DNA of 37,820 bases. It comes from Bacteroidota bacterium. GTDB taxonomy: Bacteria > Bacteroidota > Bacteroidia > Flavobacteriales > Weeksellaceae. The notes under the pieces are model-generated. The model was not told the DNA's origin. It did not search any database and saw only the letters and a program-made list of their open reading frames with translations. Both the position numbers and the translations under genes were made by a program. Every line of letters starts with the position of its first letter. The first letter of the stretch is position 1. Positions 23,422-32,509 of the stretch are shown here, one piece after another. The stretch lies in the NCBI GenBank assembly GCA_023423715.1, contig JAFAFC010000030.1, positions 1 through 37,820 on the forward strand. Direction: 5' to 3'.

Positions 23422-26322
23422 ATGAGAAAAACGACATTAAAATTGTCGTGCCTAATTGCAGCATTCTATTTTGGGAATGACATGATGGCACAACAAACGC
23501 CAAGTGACACTACGTCTCGAGAAACAAAGATCGAGGAAGTTGTCGTGATTGGGTATGGCAAGCAAAAGAGAGGTGATCTAACTTCAGCGGTTGCTTCTGT
23601 AAAAGCAGAGGATATTGCGAAGCAGCCTGCTACAACAGCAATGCAATCGTTACAAGGGAAACTTACTGGGGTTACCATTGTAAATACAGATCAGCCGGGT
23701 GCCACACCGAGTGTAATTATTAGAGGTTTAGGTACAGCATTAGGTGGACGTGATCCTTTATATGTTGTGGATGGGATGATTGTGCCAAACATCACAAACA
23801 TTAACCCAAGAGATATTGAAACCCTAGATGTTCTAAAAGATGCAGCGTCCACAGCAATCTATGGTGTGAGAGCAGCAAATGGAGTTGTAATTATCACAAC
23901 AAAAACGGGTAAAAAAGGAAGAACGAAAGTAGCTTACGACAGTTATTTCGGCTTCAAAAATATCCTTCATAAAGTGGATATGGCCGATGCTAGAGAATAC
24001 GCAAAATACTTTAATGAAGAGCGTAAATCGAACGGGCAAACAACTTTCCTTTCTGAAGATCAGAAGTACAACACCAACTGGATTGAGGAATTAACAAGAA
24101 CAGGTATTGTTCAGGATAATAATTTAAACATCAGTGGTGGTAGCGATAATGTTACATATTTTTTAGGTTTAGATCACTTTACGGAAAAAGGAATTTTGGA
24201 TGATCAAGATTATAGAAGAACGACAATTAGAAGCAATAACAATTATCGTTTGTTTGATAATCGTGTGAAGTTGACTCAGAATGTGAGTTTCTCAACAACG
24301 AAAGAAAACCTTAAACCTCTAGGTTCGTTTGATACGGCTCATAGACAAGCTCCTGTAGTTCCAGTACGTTATGAAGACGGAAAATGGGGTCTTCCTTTTT
24401 GGAATGCAAATACTGGTCAAGTTGGATATGTTGGTTCTACTGGGCGTTTGAATTCCCATGGAAATCCACTTTCTTCGGTTTATTTTACCAACGAAGTTCA
24501 AAGAACGAATACATTGCAAGGGTTTTTACAGGCAGATGTTGAAATTCTAAAAGGTTTAACATTTACGTCAAGAGCTGGGGCGACAAAATATTGGTTTAAT
24601 AAAGAAACGTTTTCACCAACGAAAGAACAATGGTTGGCAGCTGACCCTTCTAGAACGGAAGCTCAGTTTTTAGCTTTACAAACGGCAAATCCAAAGAATA
24701 CCGCTTATGCAAACAACTCATTTGCATTGGAAAAAATTGATACATTCCGTTGGCAGTGGGAGAACTATGTAACTTTTGACAAGAAGTTTGGAAGTCATAG
24801 TGTTACTGCTGTTTTAGGAACTTCTGCTGAAGAAATAGGTGTTGGAGGAAGAATGTACGGCATTGGTTACAATGTGCCTTCAAGAAAACAATATTGGAGT
24901 TTAGATCATGCAGGATCGGAGCCGGTTAAAGATGTAAGACAGAATTTTTACACACCTGTTCGTTATGCATCGTATTTTGGACGTGTTCAGTATGATTATG
25001 ATAAGAGATATTACATATCAGGTATTGTAAGAAGAGATGGAACGAGTAGATTCAAGCAAGATGCAATGTATTGGGATACCTTCCCATCAATTAGTGCAGG
25101 GTGGACAATCTCTAATGAAGATTTCTTAAAAGATAGCGAAATTGTAAATTTCCTAAAACTTCGTGGTGGCTGGGGAACTTTAGGTAATGATAATATTGGA
25201 GTTGTAAATGCTTCATCTATTATCAATGGTCCAGGTAGTCAAAATTATAACTATGTTTTCGGTCCTGGACAAGATTTAATCTTCGGAGCATACATTGGTT
25301 CACCGGCATATCCTATCAGTTGGGAAGTAACAAAAGAATGGGGTGGAGGACTAGATTTTGGTTTATTTAATAATCGTTTATCGGGATCTTTTGACTATTA
25401 TCAAAAGAAAAACACAAACATGATTATGAAAGTTCAACCAATTAACTCAAATCCATATTCTAACGATTTCTACGATCATGGTGGCGAAATCTTAAACAAG
25501 GGTTATGAAGTTGGTTTGAAGTGGAAAGATGTTTCAGAATCAGGAGACTTTTCATATGAAATTGGAGCAACGTTTAATCATAATGATAACGAAATTCTAA
25601 ATGTAAAACCGGCTTATGACGGGATGATTGGAGGTTCTCTAGGAAATGGAAAAATCACAAAACGTCTTGAAAAAGGTCAACCTCTAGGTGCTTGGTGGAT
25701 GTACGAAACAGAAGGTGTTTGGCAGAATCAAGCGGAAATCAATGCAAATCCGCACATCAGTGGAGCGAAACCAGGTTACTTTAGATATAAAGATCAAAAT
25801 GGTGATGGTGTGATTGATGAGAGAGACAAGGTGTTTTTTGGAAGTTACATTCCTACGTACAACTATAGTGTAAGTTTAGCATTGAATTATAAAAATGTAG
25901 ATTTCAGCGTACAAGGATACGGAGCTGGCGGAAACAAAGTTTATAATGGATTAAACAATACGCGTTTAGGTGGTGAGAATATTTCGATGTATATGTTCAA
26001 CAACAGATGGACAGGAGAAGGTTCTACAAATTCAAACCCAGGTGCAAACCGTGATGTTGAAGCATCTAATTATTACTTGGAAAACGGAGATTATTTCAGA
26101 ATCAATAACATTACATTAGGATATAATTTAAGAGACAAAATCCAAGGTTTGAAGAATCTTAGATTATATGTTACAGCTCAGAATCCTTTTATTTTCACGA
26201 AATTTAAAGGATATACTCCAGAGTTGAATTCCAATGGTGATCCATACGGAACAACAGGTATCGAGCTTGCGGCTTATCCAAACTTAAAGAGCTTCATTTT
26301 TGGGGTTAATGTAGAATTTTAA
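23422..26322 (+). CDS. SusC/RagA family TonB-dependent outer membrane receptor
   Basis: 966 residues from ATG 23422, with a signal peptide ending near MMAQQ. A TonB-box region (ETKIEEVVVIGYGKQKRGDL) follows directly, then the plug domain (PLYVVDGMIVP, DIETLDVLKDAASTAIYGVRAANGVVIITTKTGK) and the long beta-barrel ending in a C-terminal Phe (FGVNVEF), as required for BAM insertion. It lacks the N-terminal carboxypeptidase-regulatory-like domain found in most SusC proteins. With SusD, 11 bases downstream, it should import oligosaccharides across the outer membrane. It is the first gene of a utilisation locus; no regulator is encoded next to it. Confidence 0.96.
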   Translation: MRKTTLKLSCLIAAFYFGNDMMAQQTPSDTTSRETKIEEVVVIGYGKQKRGDLTSAVASVKAEDIAKQPATTAMQSLQGKLTGVTIVNTDQPGATPSVIIRGLGTALGGRDPLYVVDGMIVPNITNINPRDIETLDVLKDAASTAIYGVRAANGVVIITTKTGKKGRTKVAYDSYFGFKNILHKVDMADAREYAKYFNEERKSNGQTTFLSEDQKYNTNWIEELTRTGIVQDNNLNISGGSDNVTYFLGLDHFTEKGILDDQDYRRTTIRSNNNYRLFDNRVKLTQNVSFSTTKENLKPLGSFDTAHRQAPVVPVRYEDGKWGLPFWNANTGQVGYVGSTGRLNSHGNPLSSVYFTNEVQRTNTLQGFLQADVEILKGLTFTSRAGATKYWFNKETFSPTKEQWLAADPSRTEAQFLALQTANPKNTAYANNSFALEKIDTFRWQWENYVTFDKKFGSHSVTAVLGTSAEEIGVGGRMYGIGYNVPSRKQYWSLDHAGSEPVKDVRQNFYTPVRYASYFGRVQYDYDKRYYISGIVRRDGTSRFKQDAMYWDTFPSISAGWTISNEDFLKDSEIVNFLKLRGGWGTLGNDNIGVVNASSIINGPGSQNYNYVFGPGQDLIFGAYIGSPAYPISWEVTKEWGGGLDFGLFNNRLSGSFDYYQKKNTNMIMKVQPINSNPYSNDFYDHGGEILNKGYEVGLKWKDVSESGDFSYEIGATFNHNDNEILNVKPAYDGMIGGSLGNGKITKRLEKGQPLGAWWMYETEGVWQNQAEINANPHISGAKPGYFRYKDQNGDGVIDERDKVFFGSYIPTYNYSVSLALNYKNVDFSVQGYGAGGNKVYNGLNNTRLGGENISMYMFNNRWTGEGSTNSNPGANRDVEASNYYLENGDYFRINNITLGYNLRDKIQGLKNLRLYVTAQNPFIFTKFKGYTPELNSNGDPYGTTGIELAAYPNLKSFIFGVNVEF

Positions 26323-26333
26323 TTGAAAAAGTA

Positions 26334-27752
26334 ATGAAAAATAATATTTATAAATATTTAATAGCAGGAAGTTTGGTCTTTGGCGTTTCTTGTTCAAGCG
26401 ACTTCTTGGAGGTAGATTCAAGAGAAGATATTGATTCAGAACATGCTGGTCAAATTGCAGAGCCTGTAATGTTTGTTAATGGAACCTACGGGATGCTTAC
26501 AGAATGGGATTATGCCTTTTCTTGGTTAGGAGTTACTGAAATTATCTCGGATAATGCAGATAAAGGAAGTGCCCCAACTGATGGTGGAGGAGACAAGTTA
26601 ATCTTAGATGATCTTCAGCATACAAGCGCAACCGGTTCTATTGGTGCTATGTGGACAAGATTTTACAAAACAATCGGTAGAGCAAATCTATCTATTGATT
26701 ATACGGAGAAATTTGGTCTAAAGGACGAAGCCTATAAAAATAGATTGATTGGTGAAGCTAAATTCTTAAGAGCACTTCATTATTTTTGGCTAGTGAGAAT
26801 GTTTGGAGATGTACCAATTCAATTGGTTGATAATCCAGAATCTTGGGTTGAGAGAAAGCCAAAAGCGGAGGTTTATGCTTATATTGAAAAAGATTTAACA
26901 GACGCTATTGCAGTATTACCTTCTAAAAACGAATATGCATCAGCAGATTTAGGTCGTGCAACAAAAGGTGCCGCACAAGGACTACTTGCGAAAGTATATT
27001 TGTATCAAGAAAAATGGCAGCAAGCATACGATGCTGCAGGATTGGTTATGGCTTCTGGTCAATATGGTCTTGAAGCAGACTATGCAAAAATCTGGAGGGT
27101 TGAAGGCGAAAACGGAAGAGAATCTTTATTTGAAGTTCAAGCCAGAGGAACTGCAATTGCGCATGGTGTTCAACAATATTCCGAAACTCAAGGTGCTCGT
27201 GGTACCGGAGGTTGGGGATGGGGTTTCAATACGCCTTCTCAAAATCTTTTAGATGCATTTAATGCAGAAGGAGATAAAATTAGAAGAGATGCTACCATTA
27301 TTTTTAGAGGCGAAACTCTTTATGACGGTCGCCTAGTTCCGAATACAGTAGAAAATGCAATGTATAACGAAAAAGCATATTCTAGTGCAAACTTAGGTTC
27401 TGGTGATGGTGATAAAAACGTTCGCATCCTAAGATATGCAGATATTTTGTTAATCAGAGCTGAAGCAGCGACGCATATCGGTGCAGATGCTGCAACTCCA
27501 TTAAATGAAGTTAGAAAAAGAGTAAGCTTGGCTCCAATTGCAAAACCAACGACTCAAGATGTTTGGAAAGAAAGAAGATTAGAGCTTGCTTTTGAACACG
27601 ATAGATGGTTTGATGTTGTTAGAACAGGTCAAGGTAAAACGGCTATGGGAGCTAATGGAAAAGTATTTGTCGTTGGAAAACACGAGTTGTTCCCAATTCC
27701 AAATAACCAATTGATTCAAACGCCAAACATGACTCAGAATCCAAACTGGTAG
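26334..27752 (+). CDS. SusD/RagB family glycan-binding lipoprotein
   Basis: 472 residues. The lipoprotein signal is MKNNIYKYLIAGSLVFGVSC, with lipobox Cys20, and SSDFLEVDSR after it is typical of SusD. The SusD helical repeats are evident (EAKFLRALHYFWLVRMFGDVP, AAQGLLAKVYLYQEKWQQAYDAA), and the C-terminus is typical (LRYADILLIRAEA, RRLELAFEHDRWFDVVRTG). It acts on the cell surface as a lid and binding subunit of the SusC transporter. Its start is 11 bases after the SusC stop. A terminator follows, so the enzymes downstream have a separate promoter. Confidence 0.96.
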   Translation: MKNNIYKYLIAGSLVFGVSCSSDFLEVDSREDIDSEHAGQIAEPVMFVNGTYGMLTEWDYAFSWLGVTEIISDNADKGSAPTDGGGDKLILDDLQHTSATGSIGAMWTRFYKTIGRANLSIDYTEKFGLKDEAYKNRLIGEAKFLRALHYFWLVRMFGDVPIQLVDNPESWVERKPKAEVYAYIEKDLTDAIAVLPSKNEYASADLGRATKGAAQGLLAKVYLYQEKWQQAYDAAGLVMASGQYGLEADYAKIWRVEGENGRESLFEVQARGTAIAHGVQQYSETQGARGTGGWGWGFNTPSQNLLDAFNAEGDKIRRDATIIFRGETLYDGRLVPNTVENAMYNEKAYSSANLGSGDGDKNVRILRYADILLIRAEAATHIGADAATPLNEVRKRVSLAPIAKPTTQDVWKERRLELAFEHDRWFDVVRTGQGKTAMGANGKVFVVGKHELFPIPNNQLIQTPNMTQNPNW

Positions 27753-27778
27753 TTGTGTATAAATTATAGGTGCAAATT

Positions 27779-27811
27779 AGACTGCTATACCTTTGTATGG
27801 CAGTCTTTTTT
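27779..27811 (+). terminator. Intrinsic terminator after susD
   Basis: AGACTGCTATAC (27779-27790) pairs with GTATGGCAGTCT (27795-27806) in a 12-bp stem with one G-U pair and loop CTTT, followed by more T. Confidence 0.92.
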
Positions 27812-27836
27812 ACTCTATTTATATTGAAATTTTGAA

Positions 27837-27896
27837 GGAAACTAGGTTTCCATTCCTCAAAATATGGGTTTTAGGAAAGTGGTTTTCTTATCTTTG
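27837..27896 (+). promoter_or_regulatory. Promoter of the glucanase operon with upstream palindrome
   Basis: TATCTTTG (27889-27896) is an exact -7 box 40 bases before the ATG at 27936. About 40 bases upstream of it lies the perfect inverted repeat GGAAAC-TAG-GTTTCC (27837-27851), a good size for a dimeric regulator. The -33 element is unclear. This promoter would serve the three enzyme genes after the susD terminator. Confidence 0.55.
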
Positions 27897-27935
27897 TTCG
27901 AATCCTAATTTTTGAACGTATGTAAAATTGAATGT

Positions 27936-29309
27936 ATGAAGTTAAAGAATGTTCTTATTACGATAAGTGTTACGTCATTATTTGCCGCGTGTACACCTCA
28001 AAATTCTAAATCGAATACGGAAACTGTGGTTTCTAAAAATGTTTCAGACCAACAACTTATGGATTTGGTTCAAAAGCAAACGCTGAAGTATTTTTGGGAT
28101 TTTGCAGAGCCGAATTCACTTTTAGCACGAGAGAGGTATCACGAAGATGGAGTGTATCCTCAAAATGATGCTCATGTCATTACAACTGGAGGTTCGGGCT
28201 TTGGCTTAGCAACGATTTTAGTGGGGGTAGAAAGAGGTTTTGTTCCTCGAAAAGATGCGGTTAAGCGACTTTCTTACATGATGGATTTCTTAGCAAAAGC
28301 GGATCGTTTTCACGGTGCTTGGTCGCATTGGATCAATGGAGAAACCGGAAAAACCGTGCCTTTTGGAAAAAAAGATAATGGTGGCGACTTGGTGGAAACG
28401 GCTTTTTTGGCATCAGGAATCTTAATGGTTCGCGAATATTTTAAAAACGGAAATGAAGAGGAAAAAGCATTGGCAAAAAAATGCGACGAACTTTGGCGTG
28501 GTATCGATTGGAATTGGTACACCCAAGGTCAAAACGTTTTATATTGGCATTGGTCTAAAGAATACGGTTGGGAGATGAATCATAAACTTCAAGGCTATGA
28601 CGAAACGTTGATTACGTACATTATGGCGGCGGCTTCTCCAACGCATTCTATCAAACCAGAAGTGTATTACCAAGGTTGGGCACGAGACGGAAAGTATTTA
28701 ACGGATAAGAAAAAATACGGCTTGCCATTAGTTGTAAAACATAATGGTGCCGAAGAATATGGCGGTCCACTTTTCTGGGCGCAGTATTCGTATATTGGTT
28801 TAGACCCACGTAGTTTGTCCGATAAAATGGTGAAAAATTTCTGGGATGTGACGCGTAATCATGCGAAAATCAACTATGAATTTCATGTTGAAAATCCTAA
28901 TAAATTTAAAGGCTATAGTTCAAATTATTGGGGAACAACGGCTTCCTACACGAGAAATGCAGATGGAAGTGTTGGCTATACAGCCCACCAACCGAATAAT
29001 GATAATGGAGTGATTACTCCAACTGCTGCGTTAAGTAGCTTCCCGTACACGCCAAAAGAATCGATGGCAGTGCTTCGTTTTTTATATACGGAACATCCGG
29101 AATTTATTGGTCCTGCGGGACCGTATGATGCAACATCGTTGCAGTATGATTGGGTGACGAAACGGTATTTAGCAATCGATCAAGGAACGATTTCTCCGAT
29201 GATTGAAAATTATCGTACCGGTTTATTATGGAAATTAATGATGAATGCACCTGAAATTCAACAAGGGTTGAAGAAGTTAGGTTTTCATTCAACACAATAT
29301 GGATTTTAA
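27936..29309 (+). CDS. PF10091-type glucanase lipoprotein, candidate endo-beta-1,2-glucanase (GH144)
   Basis: 457 residues from ATG 27936 with a lipoprotein signal (lipobox FAAC, Cys19). The body matches the 'glucoamylase family' PF10091: QKQTLKYFWDFAEPNSLLARER, TTGGSGFGLATILVGVERGF, HGAWSHWINGETG, GGDLVETAFLASGILMVREYF, LYWHWSKEYGW and the C-terminal ENYRTGLLWKLMMNAPEI. Bacteroidota proteins of this family include the GH144 endo-beta-1,2-glucanases, so beta-1,2-glucan is the most likely substrate, but other glucans cannot be excluded. It is the first enzyme of the locus after SusCD, with its own promoter, and is followed 18 bases later by a secreted hydrolase and then GH3. Confidence 0.85.
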   Translation: MKLKNVLITISVTSLFAACTPQNSKSNTETVVSKNVSDQQLMDLVQKQTLKYFWDFAEPNSLLARERYHEDGVYPQNDAHVITTGGSGFGLATILVGVERGFVPRKDAVKRLSYMMDFLAKADRFHGAWSHWINGETGKTVPFGKKDNGGDLVETAFLASGILMVREYFKNGNEEEKALAKKCDELWRGIDWNWYTQGQNVLYWHWSKEYGWEMNHKLQGYDETLITYIMAAASPTHSIKPEVYYQGWARDGKYLTDKKKYGLPLVVKHNGAEEYGGPLFWAQYSYIGLDPRSLSDKMVKNFWDVTRNHAKINYEFHVENPNKFKGYSSNYWGTTASYTRNADGSVGYTAHQPNNDNGVITPTAALSSFPYTPKESMAVLRFLYTEHPEFIGPAGPYDATSLQYDWVTKRYLAIDQGTISPMIENYRTGLLWKLMMNAPEIQQGLKKLGFHSTQYGF

Positions 29310-29327
29310 TTAAAACGGAATTTGATT

Positions 29328-30047
29328 ATGTTGAAATCAATTTTTATAGGTCTTTCACTTTCTTTTGTTGGACTTTCGTTCATGCAAGCGCAAGAGATGA
29401 AAGCCATTTTTAACAAAGAAGTTAAAGAGCAGAAAAACATCTCGTATATTTTAGATTATCCAAAAGATGCGAAAGGTTCGGTTCCTCTGATGGTTTTTTT
29501 GCATGGAGCCGGAGAAAGAGGAACTGATTTGGATAAAGTGAAAGTGAATGGACCTTTCAAATACAAGAATTTAATGAAGGAATCGGTGGCTATTTTGGCG
29601 CCGCAATGTCCTGCAAATACGTGGTGGGATACGGATGCGATCTTCCATTTGATTAAAGAAATTCAATCCAAATATAAGATAGATGCTTCGCGAATTTATC
29701 TTACCGGCTTATCTATGGGCGGTTGGGGAAGTTTAACCCTCGCAATGGAGCATCCTGAAATGTTTGCTGCTGTGGCTTCGGTGTGTGCGCCGACCGATCG
29801 CGTGATGCAAGCGAATATTCATCAATACAAAGATTTGAATATGAAGATTTTTCATGGCGGAATGGACGATATCGTTCTTCCAGAAAATGCATTCAATTTT
29901 TATCAAAAACTACATCCCGTAAATCCAAAAGCCGAATTGGTGATTTTTCCTAATGATAATCACAATTCTTGGGATTCTACCTATTCGGATCCGAAACTTT
30001 ACGAATGGATGTTTTCACAGAAAAAAGTAAGTACAACCTCAAAATAA
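29328..30047 (+). CDS. Secreted alpha/beta hydrolase (esterase-like)
   Basis: 239 residues with signal peptide (MLKSIFIGLSLSFVGLSFMQAQ). The fold is alpha/beta hydrolase of the prolyl oligopeptidase/phospholipase-carboxylesterase type: oxyanion region FLHGAGERG at 58-66, nucleophile elbow GLSMGGWG with Ser129, Asp180 or Asp181 in HGGMDD, and His212 in NDNHNSW. In glycan loci such enzymes often remove acyl groups from the polysaccharide; a deacylase of a substituted glucan is plausible, not proven. A TTG six bases upstream in frame adds two residues; ATG 29328 is preferred. GH3 follows 7 bases later. Confidence 0.88.
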   Translation: MLKSIFIGLSLSFVGLSFMQAQEMKAIFNKEVKEQKNISYILDYPKDAKGSVPLMVFLHGAGERGTDLDKVKVNGPFKYKNLMKESVAILAPQCPANTWWDTDAIFHLIKEIQSKYKIDASRIYLTGLSMGGWGSLTLAMEHPEMFAAVASVCAPTDRVMQANIHQYKDLNMKIFHGGMDDIVLPENAFNFYQKLHPVNPKAELVIFPNDNHNSWDSTYSDPKLYEWMFSQKKVSTTSK

Positions 30048-30054
30048 TGGTATA

Positions 30055-32382
30055 ATGAAAAGATTAATTGTAGTAGCCTCTGTTTTGCTGGCATCGGTAT
30101 TCCCGGCGCAAGAATTGGTACATAAGCCGGTTCAGAGTTTTCAAACCGCGCAATATCAATCCAAGAAAAAAGCGTTTATCGATAATTTGGTAGCCAAAAT
30201 GACTTTGGACGAGAAAATCGGACAACTTAATTTGCCAACCTCTGGAGACTTTACAACGGGGCAAGCGCAAAGTTCGGATATCGGTAAAAAGATTGAACAA
30301 GGCTTAGTTGGAGGGCTTTTTAACATTAAAGGAGCAGAAAAAATTAAGGCAGCACAAAAAGTGGCTGTTGAAAAAAGTAGATTAAAAATTCCGATGCTTT
30401 TCGGAATGGACGTGATCCACGGATATGAAACAACATTCCCAATTCCATTAGGTTTGGCGGCTTCGTTTGATATGGATTTAGTGCAGAAATCTGCTCAAGT
30501 TGCGGCTAGAGAATCTGCAGCAGGCGGTATCAACTGGACATTTTCACCCATGGTGGATATTTCTAGAGAACCTCGTTGGGGAAGAGTTTCAGAAGGTTCG
30601 GGTGAAGATCCGTTCTTAGGAAGTGAGATCGCCAAAGCAATGGTTTACGGATATCAAGGAAAAGATTTGGCAGCAGATCAAACGATTTTGGCTTGTGTAA
30701 AGCACTTTGCATTGTATGGAGCTCCAGAAGGTGGAATGGATTACAACACGGTTGATATGAGTCATATCCGAATGTTTAACGAATATTTCCCACCGTATAA
30801 AGCGGCTGTTGATGCAGGCGTAGCATCGGTTATGGCTTCATTTAACGAAGTGGACGGAATTCCAGCAACAGGAAACAAATGGTTGATGCAGGATGTTCTT
30901 CGTGATCAATGGAAATTTGGTGGTTTCATCGTAACCGATTATACGGGGATTAATGAAATGATCGACCATGGAATGGGAGATTTGCAGCAGTCATCAGCTT
31001 TAGCAATGAATGCGGGAATTGATATGGATATGGTTGGTGAAGGTTTCTTGAAAACGTTGAAAAAATCTCTTTCCGAAGGAAAAGTTACCGAAGCTCAAAT
31101 CACACTTGCGGCTAGACGAATTTTGGAAGCAAAATACGATTTAGGTTTGTTTGAAAACCCATATAAATACGGTGATCCAAAAGTAGAAGCGAAAGAAGTT
31201 TATAGCAAAGAAAATCGTGAAATTGCACGTAATGTTGCTGCAAATTCAATGGTTTTGTTGAAGAATGATAACAATGTTCTTCCTTTGAAGAAATCAGGAA
31301 CGGTAGCGGTAATCGGGCCATTGGTGAATAATTCCTTGAACATGCCTGGAACTTGGAGTGTAGGTGCAAAACATGCTAACGCAATTTCTTTGATGAAAGG
31401 TTTGCAAGATACCTTTGGAAAGGATGTTAAATTCATTTCTGCGAAAGGGGCAAACGTAGATTATAGCGAAAAATTGGAGAATGTTTATGCAGCTCACGGA
31501 AAGTTGACGGATCGAGATAGTCGTTCGAAAGAAGTGATGTTGAAAGAAGCGGTTGAAACGGCAAACAAAGCAGATGTTATTGTTTTAGCAATCGGCGAAT
31601 CAGCGGAAATGAGTGGTGAATCGTCTTCAAGAGCAGAAATCACGATTCCTCAATCTCAAGTGGATTTATTGAATGAGTTGAAGAAAATAGGAAAACCAAT
31701 TGCGGTTGTCTTGTTTACAGGTCGTCCGTTGGCTTTAACGAATATTAAAGATACTCCGGATGCGATTCTTAATGTTTGGTTTGCGGGTTCTGAAGCAGGT
31801 CATGCAATTGCGGATGTTCTTTACGGAAAGGTGAATCCTTCAGGGAAACTTCCAATGACGTTCCCAAGAAGTCTTGGTCAAGTTCCTATTTACTACAACC
31901 ACAAAAATACAGGTCGTCCGTTGAATCAAAATTCGGTGGATAAATGTCAGTACGATCGTTTCCGTGCGAATTATATGGACGAGTGTAACACGCCTTTGTA
32001 TCCGTTTGGATATGGGTTGAGTTATACGAAATTCAATTATTCAGATGTAGCGGTTTCCAATACAAACCCGAAAGGAAATCAAACCATTCAAGCTACGGTA
32101 ACGGTTACCAATTCTGGGAATTACGATGGTGCTGAGGTTGTTCAGTTGTACATCCGTGATTTAGTGGGAAGTGTAACGCGTCCGGTAAAAGAGTTGAAAG
32201 GTTTCCAAAAAGTTTTCTTGAAAAAAGGAGAAAGCAAGAAAGTAACGTTTAACATTACACCAGAAGAATTGAAATTCTACAACAGCCAATTAAAATTTGA
32301 TTGGGAAGCTGGAGAATTTGATGTGATGGTCGGAACTTCTTCCGCAGAGGTGAAAACGGCACGAATTAACTGGTCAAAATAG
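30055..32382 (+). CDS. bglX: Glycoside hydrolase family 3 beta-glucosidase (BglX-like)
   Basis: 775 residues with an N-terminal signal peptide (MKRLIVVASVLLASVFPAQ). The three-domain GH3 layout is visible: a (beta/alpha)8 barrel with the KHF(A) motif VKHFALYGAPEGG and candidate nucleophile Asp295 in FIVTDYTG, an alpha/beta sandwich with MSGESSSR, whose Glu522 is the candidate acid/base, and a fibronectin-III-like C-terminal domain. It removes glucose from the non-reducing end of beta-glucosides. Together with the neighbouring PF10091 glucanase it could process sophoro-oligosaccharides, as the GH3 enzyme of a Bacteroides beta-1,2-glucan locus does. Spacing from the esterase is 7 bases; a terminator follows. 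Confidence 0.94.
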   Translation: MKRLIVVASVLLASVFPAQELVHKPVQSFQTAQYQSKKKAFIDNLVAKMTLDEKIGQLNLPTSGDFTTGQAQSSDIGKKIEQGLVGGLFNIKGAEKIKAAQKVAVEKSRLKIPMLFGMDVIHGYETTFPIPLGLAASFDMDLVQKSAQVAARESAAGGINWTFSPMVDISREPRWGRVSEGSGEDPFLGSEIAKAMVYGYQGKDLAADQTILACVKHFALYGAPEGGMDYNTVDMSHIRMFNEYFPPYKAAVDAGVASVMASFNEVDGIPATGNKWLMQDVLRDQWKFGGFIVTDYTGINEMIDHGMGDLQQSSALAMNAGIDMDMVGEGFLKTLKKSLSEGKVTEAQITLAARRILEAKYDLGLFENPYKYGDPKVEAKEVYSKENREIARNVAANSMVLLKNDNNVLPLKKSGTVAVIGPLVNNSLNMPGTWSVGAKHANAISLMKGLQDTFGKDVKFISAKGANVDYSEKLENVYAAHGKLTDRDSRSKEVMLKEAVETANKADVIVLAIGESAEMSGESSSRAEITIPQSQVDLLNELKKIGKPIAVVLFTGRPLALTNIKDTPDAILNVWFAGSEAGHAIADVLYGKVNPSGKLPMTFPRSLGQVPIYYNHKNTGRPLNQNSVDKCQYDRFRANYMDECNTPLYPFGYGLSYTKFNYSDVAVSNTNPKGNQTIQATVTVTNSGNYDGAEVVQLYIRDLVGSVTRPVKELKGFQKVFLKKGESKKVTFNITPEELKFYNSQLKFDWEAGEFDVMVGTSSAEVKTARINWSK

Positions 32383-32403
32383 TTGATATTTTAAATAGAA
32401 AAT

Positions 32404-32433
32404 GGGCGTTTTTCCTTTGAGAAACGCCTTTTT
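32404..32433 (+). terminator. Intrinsic terminator after the GH3 gene
   Basis: GGCGTTT (32405-32411) pairs with AAACGCC (32422-32428), then five T. This ends the carbohydrate locus. Confidence 0.85.
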
Positions 32434-32475
32434 CTTTTCCTAAAATTTCCACCAAAATATTTCGATAGAAATCAC

Positions 32476-32483
32476 TAAATTTG
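32476..32483 (+). promoter_or_regulatory. -7 element of the purB promoter
   Basis: TAAATTTG is an exact TAnnTTTG, 26 bases before the purB ATG. The -33 region contains TTTC rather than TTTG. Confidence 0.5.
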
Positions 32484-32509
32484 TACATCTAAAAAAGTAA
32501 AAAGAAAGA

